From Nostoc sp. UHCC 0870 (lineage in GTDB: Bacteria; Cyanobacteriota; Cyanobacteriia; Cyanobacteriales; Nostocaceae), in contig NZ_CP091913.1 of NCBI RefSeq assembly GCF_022063185.1, forward strand, positions 1,488,001 through 1,552,000: a DNA stretch of 64,000 bases, in the 5' to 3' direction. Numbering within the stretch: the stretch's first letter is position 1; each line of letters starts with the position of its first letter. The position numbers were made by a program, and so were the translations under genes. The notes below the pieces were generated by a model that searched no databases, was not told the DNA's origin, and saw only the letters and a list, made by a program, of their open reading frames with translations. Positions 15,130-24,569 of the stretch are shown piece after piece.

Positions 15130-18060
15130 GTGGTATCTATTACCTCTGTTTCGCAGTCTAGCGATGGGTTAAGCCTCACTAAAGGCGATCGCTTTCACTC
15201 TTCACTAGAAAAAAAAGATAATTTTATACAAAGGCATATAGGCGTAAATTCTCAAGACATCCAGCAAATGCTTGATGTTTTAGGATTGTCTAGCCTAGAT
15301 GATTTGATTGATAAAACAGTACCGACAGCAATCAGGCTGAATCAACCGCTACAATTACCAGCCGCACAAACTGAGTACGCAGCACTGGCAAAGTTAAAAC
15401 AAATTGCCGCGAAAAATCAAGTGTTTCGCTCATACATTGGTATGGGATATTACAACTGTATTACTCCCCCTGTGATTGGGCGTAATATCCTAGAAAACCC
15501 TGGTTGGTATACAGCTTACACCCCTTATCAGCCAGAGATAGCCCAAGGGCGACTCGAAGCACTGCTAAATTTCCAAACGATGATTATTGATTTAACGGGT
15601 TTGGAAATTGCCAACGCTTCGTTATTAGATGAAGCCACAGCCGCCGCCGAAGCTATGAGTATGAGTTACGGCGTGTGTAAAAATAAAGCCCATGCCTATT
15701 TTGTTTCTCGTGATTGTCATCCTCAAACTATCGATGTCTTGCAAACACGGGCGAAACCTTTAGGCATTGAAATTATTATCGGTGATCATCAGACCTTTGA
15801 TTTTGCTCAACCAATTTTCGGGGCAGTTCTGCAATATCCCGCTAGTGATGGTACTATCTACGACTACCGCGCTTTTATTGAAAAAGCTCATGCTCAGGGT
15901 GCATTGGTAACGGTAGCAGCAGATCCTTTAAGTTTAACTCTACTCACCCCTCCCGGTGAATTTGGTGCTGATATTGCTGTCGGTAGCACCCAACGCTTTG
16001 GTGTTCCCTTGGGTTTTGGTGGCCCTCATGCGGCATACTTTGCGACTAAGGAAGAATACAAGCGGCAAGTTCCTGGGCGCATTGTGGGTGTGTCTAAAGA
16101 TGTCCACGGTAAAATAGCTTTGCGTCTGGCTTTGCAAACTCGTGAACAACATATCCGCCGCGAAAAAGCGACGAGTAATATTTGTACTGCACAGGTGTTA
16201 CTAGCAGTGATAGCGAGTATGTACGCCGTCTATCATGGTTCAGAGGGACTAAAAAATATTGCTGAGAATATTCATCAGCTAACTGCTATCCTGGCAGCAG
16301 GATTAAAGCGTCTGGGTTACAAGATTAGTTCAGAAAATTTCTTTGATACTTTGCGGGTAGAGTTAGGTACACAAAACCTAGAGGCTATTCTTGCAAGTTG
16401 CCAAGCTCGAAATATTAACTTGCGGGTTTTCGATAATACTGCTGTTGGCATTTCTTTAGATGAAACCACCACCTTAGAAGAGGTGATTGAACTCTGGCAA
16501 ATTTTTGCTTTGAATGATGAATTACCCTTCACCGCCGCAGAGTTAACATTTGCTTCTCATCTCCCCCTCCCCCGTACTAGCAGCTACCTAACTCACCCCG
16601 TCTTCAACCGCTATCATTCTGAAACTGAGTTATTGCGTTATCTGCACAAGTTAGAAACCAAGGATTTATCTCTCACAACATCAATGATTCCCTTGGGTTC
16701 TTGTACGATGAAGTTAAACGCCACAGCTGAAATGATTCCGGTGACATGGGCTGAATTTGGCAACATACACCCCTTTGCACCGCCATATCAAACACGGGGT
16801 TATCAAATTCTGTTCCAACAATTGGAAGCGTGGTTAGGAGAAATCACCGGCTTTGCGGGAATTTCCCTGCAACCAAACGCAGGTTCACAAGGAGAATACG
16901 CCGGACTTTTGGTGATTCGTCAATATCACGAAAGCCGAGGAGAAGCACACCGCAACGTTTGTTTAATTCCCAACTCAGCCCACGGTACAAACCCCGCTAG
17001 TGCGGTAATGTGTGGGATGAAGGTGGTAGCAGTCGCCTGTGATGCTAACGGTAATATTGACGTTGAGGACTTAAAAGCCAAAGCAGCAAAACACAGTCAT
17101 GAACTGGCGGCTTTGATGGTGACTTATCCCTCAACTCATGGCGTATTTGAGGAAGCCATTCAGGAAATCTGCGCGGTAGTTCATAGTCACGGCGGCCAAG
17201 TCTACATGGATGGGGCAAATATGAACGCCCAAGTAGGGATTTGTCGCCCTGGTGATATTGGTGCAGATGTGTGTCACCTGAACTTACATAAAACCTTCTG
17301 TATTCCCCACGGTGGCGGCGGCCCTGGTATGGGGCCAATTGGTGTTGCATCTCATCTTGTCCCATTTTTACCGGGACATCCGGTGTTGGGGACTGGGAAG
17401 AATGCAATGTCCAATTCTCAACTTGGTGCTGTGGCTGCTGCTCCCTGGGGAAGTGCTAGTATTTTGGTGATTTCTTGGATGTATATTGTGATGATGGGGG
17501 CTGCTGGGTTGACGGAAGCAACCAAGGTGGCTATTCTCAACGCCAATTACATCGCTAAGAGATTGGAAACCTACTATCCAGTGTTGTACAAAGGGCAGAA
17601 TGGTTTAGTTGCCCATGAATGTATTTTAGATTTACGCGCCCTCAAAAAATCCGCCAACATCGAAATTGATGATATCGCAAAACGCCTGATGGACTACGGT
17701 TTCCACGCGCCGACTGTCTCCTGGCCTGTGGCGGGGACAATTATGGTTGAACCCACAGAAAGCGAATCTAAGGCAGAATTAGATCGTTTTTGTGATGCGC
17801 TGATTACGATTCGCCAAGAAATTGCGGAAATTGAGTCAGGTAAGATGGATGCTGAAGATAATCTCTTGAAAAATGCACCCCACACCGCCGCCAGTCTCAT
17901 TGCTGGTGAATGGACTCATTCCTATTCTCGTGAACAAGCCGCCTATCCTGCACCGTGGACACGGGAACATAAATTCTGGCCGAATGTGGGCAGAATTAAC
18001 GCGGCTTTTGGTGACAGGAACTTCGTTTGTTCTTGTCTACCAATGGATGCTTATCAGTAA
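15130..18060 (+). CDS. gcvP: Glycine dehydrogenase (decarboxylating), P protein
   Basis: GcvP is the pyridoxal-phosphate enzyme that decarboxylates glycine and passes the aminomethyl group to lipoyl-GcvH. The 976-residue protein is the long fused form. The PLP lysine is Lys721 in the HLNLHKTF motif, followed by the glycine-rich [10 protein letters not shown] loop. The N-terminal half repeats the fold ([24 protein letters not shown]). The GTG at 15130 is the most likely start. The gene stands about 290 bp beyond gcvH, behind a terminator. Confidence 0.97.
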   Translation: MVSITSVSQSSDGLSLTKGDRFHSSLEKKDNFIQRHIGVNSQDIQQMLDVLGLSSLDDLIDKTVPTAIRLNQPLQLPAAQTEYAALAKLKQIAAKNQVFRSYIGMGYYNCITPPVIGRNILENPGWYTAYTPYQPEIAQGRLEALLNFQTMIIDLTGLEIANASLLDEATAAAEAMSMSYGVCKNKAHAYFVSRDCHPQTIDVLQTRAKPLGIEIIIGDHQTFDFAQPIFGAVLQYPASDGTIYDYRAFIEKAHAQGALVTVAADPLSLTLLTPPGEFGADIAVGSTQRFGVPLGFGGPHAAYFATKEEYKRQVPGRIVGVSKDVHGKIALRLALQTREQHIRREKATSNICTAQVLLAVIASMYAVYHGSEGLKNIAENIHQLTAILAAGLKRLGYKISSENFFDTLRVELGTQNLEAILASCQARNINLRVFDNTAVGISLDETTTLEEVIELWQIFALNDELPFTAAELTFASHLPLPRTSSYLTHPVFNRYHSETELLRYLHKLETKDLSLTTSMIPLGSCTMKLNATAEMIPVTWAEFGNIHPFAPPYQTRGYQILFQQLEAWLGEITGFAGISLQPNAGSQGEYAGLLVIRQYHESRGEAHRNVCLIPNSAHGTNPASAVMCGMKVVAVACDANGNIDVEDLKAKAAKHSHELAALMVTYPSTHGVFEEAIQEICAVVHSHGGQVYMDGANMNAQVGICRPGDIGADVCHLNLHKTFCIPHGGGGPGMGPIGVASHLVPFLPGHPVLGTGKNAMSNSQLGAVAAAPWGSASILVISWMYIVMMGAAGLTEATKVAILNANYIAKRLETYYPVLYKGQNGLVAHECILDLRALKKSANIEIDDIAKRLMDYGFHAPTVSWPVAGTIMVEPTESESKAELDRFCDALITIRQEIAEIESGKMDAEDNLLKNAPHTAASLIAGEWTHSYSREQAAYPAPWTREHKFWPNVGRINAAFGDRNFVCSCLPMDAYQ

Positions 18061-18077
18061 ATCACATTGTAGCTTGG

Positions 18078-18224
18078 GTCGTTAGGACACTAAGTTCTGT
18101 CGTTAGGACACTAAGTTCTGTCGTTAGGATACTAAGTTCTGTCGTTAGGACACTAAGTTCTGTCGTTAGGATACTAAGTTCTGTCGTTAGGACACTAAGT
18201 TCTGTCCTTAGGACACTAAGTTTT
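18078..18224. repeat. Seven-copy 21-bp tandem repeat
   Basis: Seven head-to-tail copies of gtcgttaggacactaagttct, with single-base variants (gatactaag in copies 3 and 5, gtcctt in copy 7), begin 17 bp after gcvP. The unit is a multiple of three, so long frames without stops appear on both strands. There is no start or ribosome site to suggest a gene. Confidence 0.95.
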
Positions 18225-18265
18225 AATATCGCTGAGTTAAGTTTTGAAGCCTCTCTCCTGGTAGA

Positions 18266-18425
18266 GGCTACGGTTGTACACACAAGTCAAATTACCCCCC
18301 TTAATCCCCCCTTAGAAAGGGGGGAAACAAGAAAATCCAGTTCCCTCCCCTTTCCAAGGGGAGGGTTAGGGTGGGGTAATTCGAGGACTGATAGTGATTC
18401 GATAACTTGTGTGTACACCGTAGCC
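18266..18425. mobile_element. MITE with 7-bp target duplication
   Basis: A 160-bp element is bounded by ggctacggttgtacacacaagt and the inverse acttgtgtgtacaccgtagcc. It is flanked by tggtaga on both sides (18259-18265 and 18426-18432). The interior matches the inner element at 7908-8086. It has no coding capacity. Confidence 0.88.
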
Positions 18426-18576
18426 TGGTAGAAGCTAAGATATACACACAAATTTTGGCATAGTCTATTTATCCCGCCTCGGAATTATAGCGGTTTGCAG
18501 TTGAGTCTAATACAGACCTAACCCCCAACCCCTTCCCTACAAGGGAAGGGGAGTAAGCCTCAAAGCTCTCCTTGTA

Positions 18577-18794
18577 GGCTACGGTGTACACACAAGTCTT
18601 AAAATCCCAGTCACAACTTGCTTTATAGCCCTTCAATGTCATTCTGAGTGGAGCGGAGCGGAAGGAAGAATCTCGGACTTGCACCGTAGTCTCTAGATGT
18701 TTCATTTCGCTATCGCTACATTCAACATGACAGTTGAGAATTTTGTCAAGGTTCTGAAATGTATGTGGGTAGCACTTGTGTGTACACCGTAGCC
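18577..18794. mobile_element. MITE, second subfamily, with target duplication
   Basis: A 218-bp element has ends ggctacggtgtacacacaagt and cacttgtgtgtacaccgtagcc. CTTGTAG can be read on both sides as a 7-bp duplication. The interior contains gtcattctgagtggagcgg and differs completely from the 18266 element, although the ends are the same. An inverted near-identical copy is at 27057-27273. The open frame across it is not a gene. Confidence 0.87.
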
Positions 18795-19052
18795 TTGTAG
18801 GAGAGAGGTTTGGAGAGAGGTTAGAGTGTATTGCATACAAACGAGAAGTGCTATGATTCCGAGGTGGGATATCAGATTCAGCGTGAAAATTTCCGACTTA
18901 TTGTAAAATAATTTGCCCTCATTTAAGTAAAAATGCTAACAATTCTCAGTAAAATGTTAATAAAAAATTAAATTATTTGTGAACTTCGCTGAAGCGGAAC
19001 AAAGTTGAATTAAGACAAACTAGCTTTATCAGGATTTTTGAGGAGTATAGTT

Positions 19053-19448
19053 ATGTCTCGCAAAAAACGCACATCCCGCGTTGTAGAAAAAGCAGAGTTA
19101 AGATCCTTTGGACTCAAAGCAGTTGATCCAAATATGGATTTTGGCAATAATTGCAATTTAGCAAATATGACTAAGCTAATAGAAGAATATCGGATCAAAA
19201 TTGATGCTTATAATACTGCGTTAGCCGTTATCGACTCATCTAGAACTCAAATGACAGAGTTAGAAAGGAACTTAAGTGAACTATCAGAGAAAATGTTAAT
19301 TGGTGTTGCTTTTAAATATGGCAAAGACAGCATTGAATATGAAATGGCTGGTGGTGTCAGAAAAAGCGATCGCGTTCGCAGAAGCATGGTTAGCCGCATC
19401 AAAGCTAATTCAGAAACTCCATCTAGTGATACTTCTCAAAGTGCATAA
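19053..19448 (+). CDS. Conserved hypothetical protein, basic and helical
   Basis: This 131-residue protein reads MSRKKRTSRVVEKAELR at the start, with a helical middle (MTKLIEEYRIKIDAYNTAL, then MTELERNLSELSEKML). A charged segment follows (VRKSDRVRRSMVSRI) before a Ser/Thr-rich tail. The ATG at 19053 has GAGGAG about 9 bases upstream, which decides it over a TTG at 19038. The charge and predicted coiled coil would fit an RNA- or DNA-associated protein, but I recognise no family. Confidence 0.6.
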   Translation: MSRKKRTSRVVEKAELRSFGLKAVDPNMDFGNNCNLANMTKLIEEYRIKIDAYNTALAVIDSSRTQMTELERNLSELSEKMLIGVAFKYGKDSIEYEMAGGVRKSDRVRRSMVSRIKANSETPSSDTSQSA

Positions 19449-19461
19449 TTAATCACTATTC

Positions 19462-19850
19462 GTATATACACAAGTTATCGAATCACTAGAAGTCCTCTTG
19501 TTACCGCACTCTAACCCTCCCCTTGAAAAGGCTACGGTGTACACACATCTGGGATGCTCCCTGCTAAATGTGGTTTGATCCCCCTAAATCCCCCTTAAAA
19601 AGGGGGACTTTGATTCTATTTCCCCTGGGATGCTCCCTGCTAAATGTGGCTTTATCCCCCTAAATCCCCCTTAAAAAGGGGGACTTTGATTCTATTTCCC
19701 CTGGGATGCTCCCTGCTAAATGTGGCTTTATCCCCCTAAATCCCCCTTAAAAAGGGGGACTTTGATTCTTGTCCCCCCTTTTTTAAGGGGGGTTAGGGGG
19801 GATCAAAACGATACGGCATAAGGTTATCAGACTTGTGTATACACCGTAGC
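19462..19850. mobile_element. Composite of two MITEs with internal triplication
   Basis: Bases 19462-19529 are one end of the 18266-type MITE in reverse. They are interrupted by a 7804-type MITE (19530-19850; ends ggctacggtgtacacacatct and acttgtgtatacaccgtagc). Inside, a unit of about 79 bp (ctgggatgctccctgctaaatg...gactttgattcta) is repeated three times in tandem. No matching target duplication remains. The right end lies one base before the stop codon of the broken STAND gene. Confidence 0.75.
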
Positions 19851-19851
19851 A

Positions 19852-20274
19852 TCAATTGACTACCGATCTAGGCCGCAATAACTGGACGAAGGTATCACTT
19901 ACAGTATGGTCTTTTGTATTGGCGGCGTATTGAATTAACTTTTCTCGCAACTCTCTAGCAGCATCTAAAGGTAATAAAGTTGCTAGCAAAAAGTATACAC
20001 CACGAAAACGGGGGTCGCCCATGTGGTCGATCAGACGGTTTTTAGCTTTCTCACTCTCGCCGAGAAAGTTATGCACCAAAAAAAATTCCATAATTTTATC
20101 GTGGCGGAAGTACCATTCTCGCTTGGGCTCGCCTTCTTCGTCTTGCCATTGACGGCTGACGACCATTTTATATTTCTCATCTTCTAAAGACTGTAAGACT
20201 TTATTAAATTCCGCCGCAGGTAACGCCTGTTCATCGTTAAGCCGCATTTGATAGACTGCATCAGAGAATTTTTT
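19852..20274 (-). pseudogene. C-terminal fragment of the HEAT-STAND NTPase gene
   Basis: These roughly 138 codons (FSDAVYQMRLNDEQALPAAE ... LLRPRSVVN) are the 3' end of the gene whose main part lies at 21695-24567. The ISL3-type element at 20275-21694 separates them. Joining the two at one copy of the 8-bp duplication (aatttttt) gives an uninterrupted frame through KKFSDAVYQM. The fragment has a helical pattern common after NACHT domains (REWYFRHDKIMEFFLVHNFL). A MITE ends one base after the stop, so the original C-terminus may also have been trimmed. Confidence 0.88.
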
Positions 20275-21694
20275 GGCTCTCCCAGAGTAGTTATGCTAGA
20301 ATAGCATGAATAAATCCAGTATAATTCAATAGAATTAGCAGTGATTAGTGGCGATAATCCAAGCTGGGAAGGAGTTATACAAGCAATTAAGACTATAAAT
20401 AAGCAAGAAAGGTTGAGAATAAAATTAGCATTTTAATAAATATGCCTTCTAATCCCCTACTTCATTTTATTACTAAAGTTATTAATATTGAAGATATTAA
20501 GGTTGTGAATTACAATTTTATCACCGATGATGAAATCGTAATTGAAATCCAAAGTCAGTCAAAAGTTGCTCAGTGTCCTCGCTGTGGAAAGACAACTGAT
20601 AAAACTCATCAAAATCATTGGTATATGGTCAGAGATATACCCATGAGTGGCTATCAAGTAATTTTAAAAGTAAATCGTCGTCAATTGAAATGTACAGAAT
20701 GTCAGAAAGTATTCAGCGAAAAACTGTCTTTTGTAAAAAGTAGAAGAACTTACACAACAAGACTAGGGATGAAAGTAATCAAGGAAGTATTAGAGACGGA
20801 TGTGGAGAGTGCAGCTAGAAGAAATAGAATGACACCATCTGAGATAGAAACAATATTAAAAGAGTTAGAAGCAGATTTGCTAAAAGAAAAACCTCGTCAG
20901 ATAAAAAAGCTAGGAATAGATGAAATCACACAATTAAAAGGGGGAAAGAATTATGCAGCAGTATTAGTAGATTTAGAGACAAGAAGACCCATAGCTTTGT
21001 TAGAAAAAAGAAATAAAGCAGTTATAGCAGAATACTTATCCAGTCTAGGTTCAGAGGTACTGAATCAAATAGAAGAAGTCAGCATAGACTTATGGATACC
21101 CTATAAAAGTTTAATCCAAGAAATGCTACCGAATGCTCAAGTGGTGGCAGATAGATTCCATGTCATGAAACAAATAAACCAGGAGTTAGACGCAAGAAGA
21201 AAACAGGAAAAAAGAGCAGCAGAGAAAATTAAAAATCGCCAAGAAAGAGAAAAGAAATTAGCTGGCTTAACTCACAGTAAATACCCTTTGCTAAAGAAAA
21301 AAGAAAGCCTGAGTGATGAAGAAAAGGCGAAGATAGCTTCACTCCAAAAAGTTGCTCCAGAGTTAGGAGAAATGTATCGGAATAAAGAAGCAATTAGAGA
21401 TATATTTGAAAGTCCGATAACCAGTGATGAAGCCTTAGATAAATTCCTGGAATGGACTCAAGCAGCTTATAAATTATTCCCCAAAAGTTGTCGAACCATC
21501 TGTAGATGGATAGATGAAATTCTTGCTTATTTTGATCACCGAACTACTCAAGGTATCGTAGAAGGAATTAATCAGAAGATTAAGCTCATTAAACGCAGAG
21601 CTTATGGCTTAACTAACTTTAATAGTTTTAGAAGAAGGGTTTTACTAAATTGGTATTTCTGTTGTTAATTTAACATATCTAGTCTGGGAGAGCC
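20275..21694 (+). mobile_element. ISL3-family insertion sequence
   Basis: A 1420-bp element is bounded by inverted repeats ggctctcccagagtag and ctagtctgggagagcc. It is flanked by an 8-bp duplication, aatttttt (20267-20274 and 21695-21702), as is usual for ISL3. It carries one intact transposase gene. A 31-codon GTG frame at 20341-20436 (ISGDNPSWEGVIQAIKTIN) lies upstream of the transposase within the element; whether it is expressed is unknown. Intact ends and gene suggest recent insertion. Confidence 0.93.
20442..21668 (+). CDS. ISL3-family transposase
   Basis: This 408-residue DDE transposase has an N-terminal zinc-binding segment (CPRCGKTTD ... CTECQKVF) and a helix-turn-helix. The catalytic core has Asp in LGIDEITQLKGG, Asp in VVADRFHVMKQIN and Glu in GIVEGINQKIKLIKRRAYG. 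All three motifs are intact and the length is normal for the family. It acts on the ends of the surrounding 1420-bp element. Confidence 0.95.
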   Translation: MPSNPLLHFITKVINIEDIKVVNYNFITDDEIVIEIQSQSKVAQCPRCGKTTDKTHQNHWYMVRDIPMSGYQVILKVNRRQLKCTECQKVFSEKLSFVKSRRTYTTRLGMKVIKEVLETDVESAARRNRMTPSEIETILKELEADLLKEKPRQIKKLGIDEITQLKGGKNYAAVLVDLETRRPIALLEKRNKAVIAEYLSSLGSEVLNQIEEVSIDLWIPYKSLIQEMLPNAQVVADRFHVMKQINQELDARRKQEKRAAEKIKNRQEREKKLAGLTHSKYPLLKKKESLSDEEKAKIASLQKVAPELGEMYRNKEAIRDIFESPITSDEALDKFLEWTQAAYKLFPKSCRTICRWIDEILAYFDHRTTQGIVEGINQKIKLIKRRAYGLTNFNSFRRRVLLNWYFCC

Positions 21695-24567
21695 AATTTT
21701 TTTAACGGAAATTCCTGTTTCCACTCTTGCAAATACTCCGCCGCCATCAATTTATATTGCTGTTGTTGCAGGTGAAATAAGTCTGGGTATTCACCTTGGG
21801 ATATCATTAATGCTACCAGGGTTAAATCCATTGGGTTGGAGAGAGTCCTTTGGTTGGCGGCTAACTCTTCTGGTGATTGTTGCTGGCTGAGGGCTTGAGT
21901 TAAATAATTATTGCAGGCTTGTTTATAACCATCACCTTGAAGTTTGCCGTTTTTGGGCAGTTGTGGCTCACGGGAAAGCAAAAATTGCTGAATTTGCTCT
22001 GGTTCAAGAGGCTGTAATTTATATATCTTGGCGGTTGAGGGTGGAGTCCACTGTAGGGGTTGGGTAGTCATGATGATGTTACTGAGGAAGTAGCTTTCGA
22101 CAAACTGGCAGATTTTCGCCCTGGTGTCGGCGGTGACTTCATTGAGTCCGTCGATACAGATATCTAATGCGCCACTGTAAATTAGGCTTTTGAGGAAATT
22201 AGTGTCCTGTGGTAGTCCTTCGAGTTTGGTGTAAATGGCTTCAATTACACCGCCTTCACACTTACGGGCGGGTAGATAAACGACAATGCGGGGTGAGGTT
22301 TGCACCAAATGCCGGAGAAACATTGATTTACCCAAGCCAGAATCCCCTTCTAGAACGATTTGCCCTTTGATGCTGGGTAATACTTGGTTAATAGCTTGGG
22401 TTTCTGTGCTGGAGACTTGCACCTGAGATTCTGGGAAGTAGGCTTGGGAGTTAAAATTATCTAACCCAGCATCGGCTAATAGGGAAGTTTTGAAGGGTTC
22501 AAATAATTTGCGACGGAAAAAGGGAAACCAGGTGAGGAGAAAGCCGACATAGCCCACGCCTAAGATGCGGCGTACCCAAGGATTCCAGAAAAAGATGGCT
22601 TGGACTTGGGGAAATTTGGGATAGGCGAAGATGAGGGCAAGCCAAAAGGCGGCGTGTATGAAAATAGTGGTTCTAGCGTTGAAAAACCACTGCCAACCTT
22701 TGAGGTTAACTATGACTGATTGCAGTGAATCAGCTTCGTTGTGTCTGGCGTTTTTGAGGTTTTTGTAGTGAGTTTCTAATAGGAGAATATCTTGGGGTTG
22801 CCAAGATATTTTTCTGGCGACTACAGCAATTTGCTTTGCTAAATCTTCCCGTAATTCTGTGAGATCATTGCTGAGTTTCCAAGCGTCGCGGAATACTTCT
22901 AGTGTTTTGACACCTTCAGCGTGTGTTAATTTATCGGGAGTTGCTTTAGGTTTGCCTAACCATTGGAGGAGGGTTTTCACCTCATCAGTACCGCCAGCAA
23001 GGAAATAGGTGAAAAACCTCCACTGTGCAATTTCTGACTTAGCTTCGTCATAAACACTATCCAAAATTACGACAACATTATTCAGCTTGAGTTGTTCTAT
23101 TTTTCCCAATGCCACTGCTGCACCGGAACGAACAAGAGCGGTAACGGATTTATCCTTGAGGATATCAGCGATGTCTTTGACGTAGGGTTTAGCAGCCTCC
23201 CCCAGATTTCCCAATGCCTCTGCTGCACCGTAACGAACATAAGAATCAACGGATTTATCCTTGAGGATATCAGCGATGTCTTTAACGTAGGGTTTAGCAG
23301 CCTCCCCCAGATTTCCCAATGCCACTGCTGCACTGTAACGAACATTAGAATCAACGGATTTATCCTTGAGGATATCAGCGATGTCTTTGACGTAGGGTTT
23401 GGCAGCCTCCCCCAGATTTCCCAATGCCACTGCTGCACTGTAACGAACATTAGAATCAACGGATTTATCCTTGAGGATATCAGCGATGTCTTTGACGTAG
23501 GGTTTGGCAGCCTCCCCCAGATTTCCCAATGCCTCTGCTGCACCGGAACGAACATTACTGTCAACGGATTTATCCTTGAGGATATCAGCGATGTCTTTGA
23601 CGTAGGGTTTGGCAGCCTCCCCCAGATTTCCCAATGCCTCTGCTGCACCGGAACGAACATTACTGTCAACGGATTTATCCTTGAGGATATCAGCGATGTC
23701 TTTGACGTAGGGTTTGGCAGCCTCCCCCAGATTTCCCAATGCCACTGCTGCACCGGAACGAACACCAGCGTCAACGGATTTATCCTTGAGGATATCAGCG
23801 ATGTCTTTGACGTAGGGTTTGGCAGCCTCCCCCAGATTTCCCAATGCCACTGCTGCACCGTAACGAACACCAGCGTCAACGGATTTATCCTTGAGGAAGT
23901 CGAGGATGTCTTTGATGTAGGGTTTGGCAGCCTCCCCCAGATTTCCCAATGCCTCTGCTGCACTTCTACGAACAGTTGAGTCAACGGATTTATCCTTGAG
24001 GATATCAGCGATGTCTTTGACGTAGGGTTTAGCAGCCTCCCCCAGATTTCCCAATGCCTCTGCTGCACTTCTACGAACAGTTGAGTCAACGGATTTATCC
24101 TTGAGGATATCAGCGATGTCTTTGACGTAGGGTTTAGCAGCCTCCCCCAGATTTCCCAATGCCTCTGCTGCACCTCTACGAACATCTTTGTCAACGGATT
24201 TATCCTTGAGGAAGTCAGCGATGTCTTTGACGTAGGGTTTAGCAGCCTCCCCCAGATTTCCCAATGCCACTGCTGCACCTCTACGAACAGTTGAGTCAAC
24301 GGATTTATCCTTGAGGAAGTCGAGGATGTCTTTGACGTAGGGTTTAGCAGCCTCCCCCAGATTTCCCAATGCCACTGCTGCACCTCTACGAACAGTTGAG
24401 TCAACGGATTTATCCTTGAGGAAGTCGAGGATGTCTTTGACGTAGGGTTTAGCAGCCTCCCCCAGATTTCCCAATGCCACTGCTGCACCTCTACGAACAG
24501 TTGAGTCAACGGATTTATCCTTGAGGATTTTTGCAGCTTTCATAGCAATAGCTTCTGGTTTGTCCAC
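21679..24567 (-). CDS. HEAT-repeat / STAND (NACHT-like) NTPase, main part of a broken gene
   Basis: The open frame of 962 codons is the middle of a larger gene cut by two insertion sequences. It encodes 14 near-identical 35-residue HEAT repeats (about residues 1-491) and a helical linker. Two hydrophobic segments follow (TTIFIHAAFWLALIFAYP and ILGVGYVGFLLTWFPFF). A P-loop NTPase comes next, with Walker A EGDSGLGKSM and Walker B ICIDGLNEV. Proteins with repeat arrays plus STAND NTPases act as sensors that oligomerise on ligand binding, and many serve in antiviral defence or cell death; that is family knowledge, not shown here. The first codon is a GTG that is an internal Val in the ancestral gene. 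The last five codons come from the ISL3 end. Confidence 0.88.
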   Translation of the reverse strand: MDKPEAIAMKAAKILKDKSVDSTVRRGAAVALGNLGEAAKPYVKDILDFLKDKSVDSTVRRGAAVALGNLGEAAKPYVKDILDFLKDKSVDSTVRRGAAVALGNLGEAAKPYVKDIADFLKDKSVDKDVRRGAAEALGNLGEAAKPYVKDIADILKDKSVDSTVRRSAAEALGNLGEAAKPYVKDIADILKDKSVDSTVRRSAAEALGNLGEAAKPYIKDILDFLKDKSVDAGVRYGAAVALGNLGEAAKPYVKDIADILKDKSVDAGVRSGAAVALGNLGEAAKPYVKDIADILKDKSVDSNVRSGAAEALGNLGEAAKPYVKDIADILKDKSVDSNVRSGAAEALGNLGEAAKPYVKDIADILKDKSVDSNVRYSAAVALGNLGEAAKPYVKDIADILKDKSVDSNVRYSAAVALGNLGEAAKPYVKDIADILKDKSVDSYVRYGAAEALGNLGEAAKPYVKDIADILKDKSVTALVRSGAAVALGKIEQLKLNNVVVILDSVYDEAKSEIAQWRFFTYFLAGGTDEVKTLLQWLGKPKATPDKLTHAEGVKTLEVFRDAWKLSNDLTELREDLAKQIAVVARKISWQPQDILLLETHYKNLKNARHNEADSLQSVIVNLKGWQWFFNARTTIFIHAAFWLALIFAYPKFPQVQAIFFWNPWVRRILGVGYVGFLLTWFPFFRRKLFEPFKTSLLADAGLDNFNSQAYFPESQVQVSSTETQAINQVLPSIKGQIVLEGDSGLGKSMFLRHLVQTSPRIVVYLPARKCEGGVIEAIYTKLEGLPQDTNFLKSLIYSGALDICIDGLNEVTADTRAKICQFVESYFLSNIIMTTQPLQWTPPSTAKIYKLQPLEPEQIQQFLLSREPQLPKNGKLQGDGYKQACNNYLTQALSQQQSPEELAANQRTLSNPMDLTLVALMISQGEYPDLFHLQQQQYKLMAAEYLQEWKQEFPLKKLALPD
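23095..24567 (-). repeat. Fourteen 105-bp tandem repeats encoding HEAT units
   Basis: The DNA repeats with a 105-bp period (35 codons; core AAKPYVKDIADILKDKSVD, then AALGNLGE-type helix). Units are almost identical except at a few fixed sites: the two residues after KSVD (ST, KD, AG, SN, SY), the two after VR (RG, RS, YG, SG, YS) and the V/E after AA. Homogenised backbones with changes confined to the same positions indicate recent duplication or conversion together with selection on an exposed face. Confidence 0.92.
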
Positions 24568-24569
24568 TA

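Noticed and set aside
18027..18431. 134-codon plus-strand frame and 73-codon minus-strand frame after gcvP
   Set aside because: Both are translations of the 21-bp tandem repeat (VVRTLSS units) and an adjoining MITE; a repeat unit of three-fold length leaves all frames open.
18469..18840. 123-codon minus-strand frame
   Set aside because: It is read across the MITE at 18577-18794 and its flanks; the matching frame at 27022-27297 comes from the inverted copy of the same repeat.
23092..24509. Long frames of 295 and 470 codons overlapping the HEAT repeats
   Set aside because: They are shadow frames of the 105-bp repeats; only the HEAT frame gives a protein fold and continues beyond the repeats.
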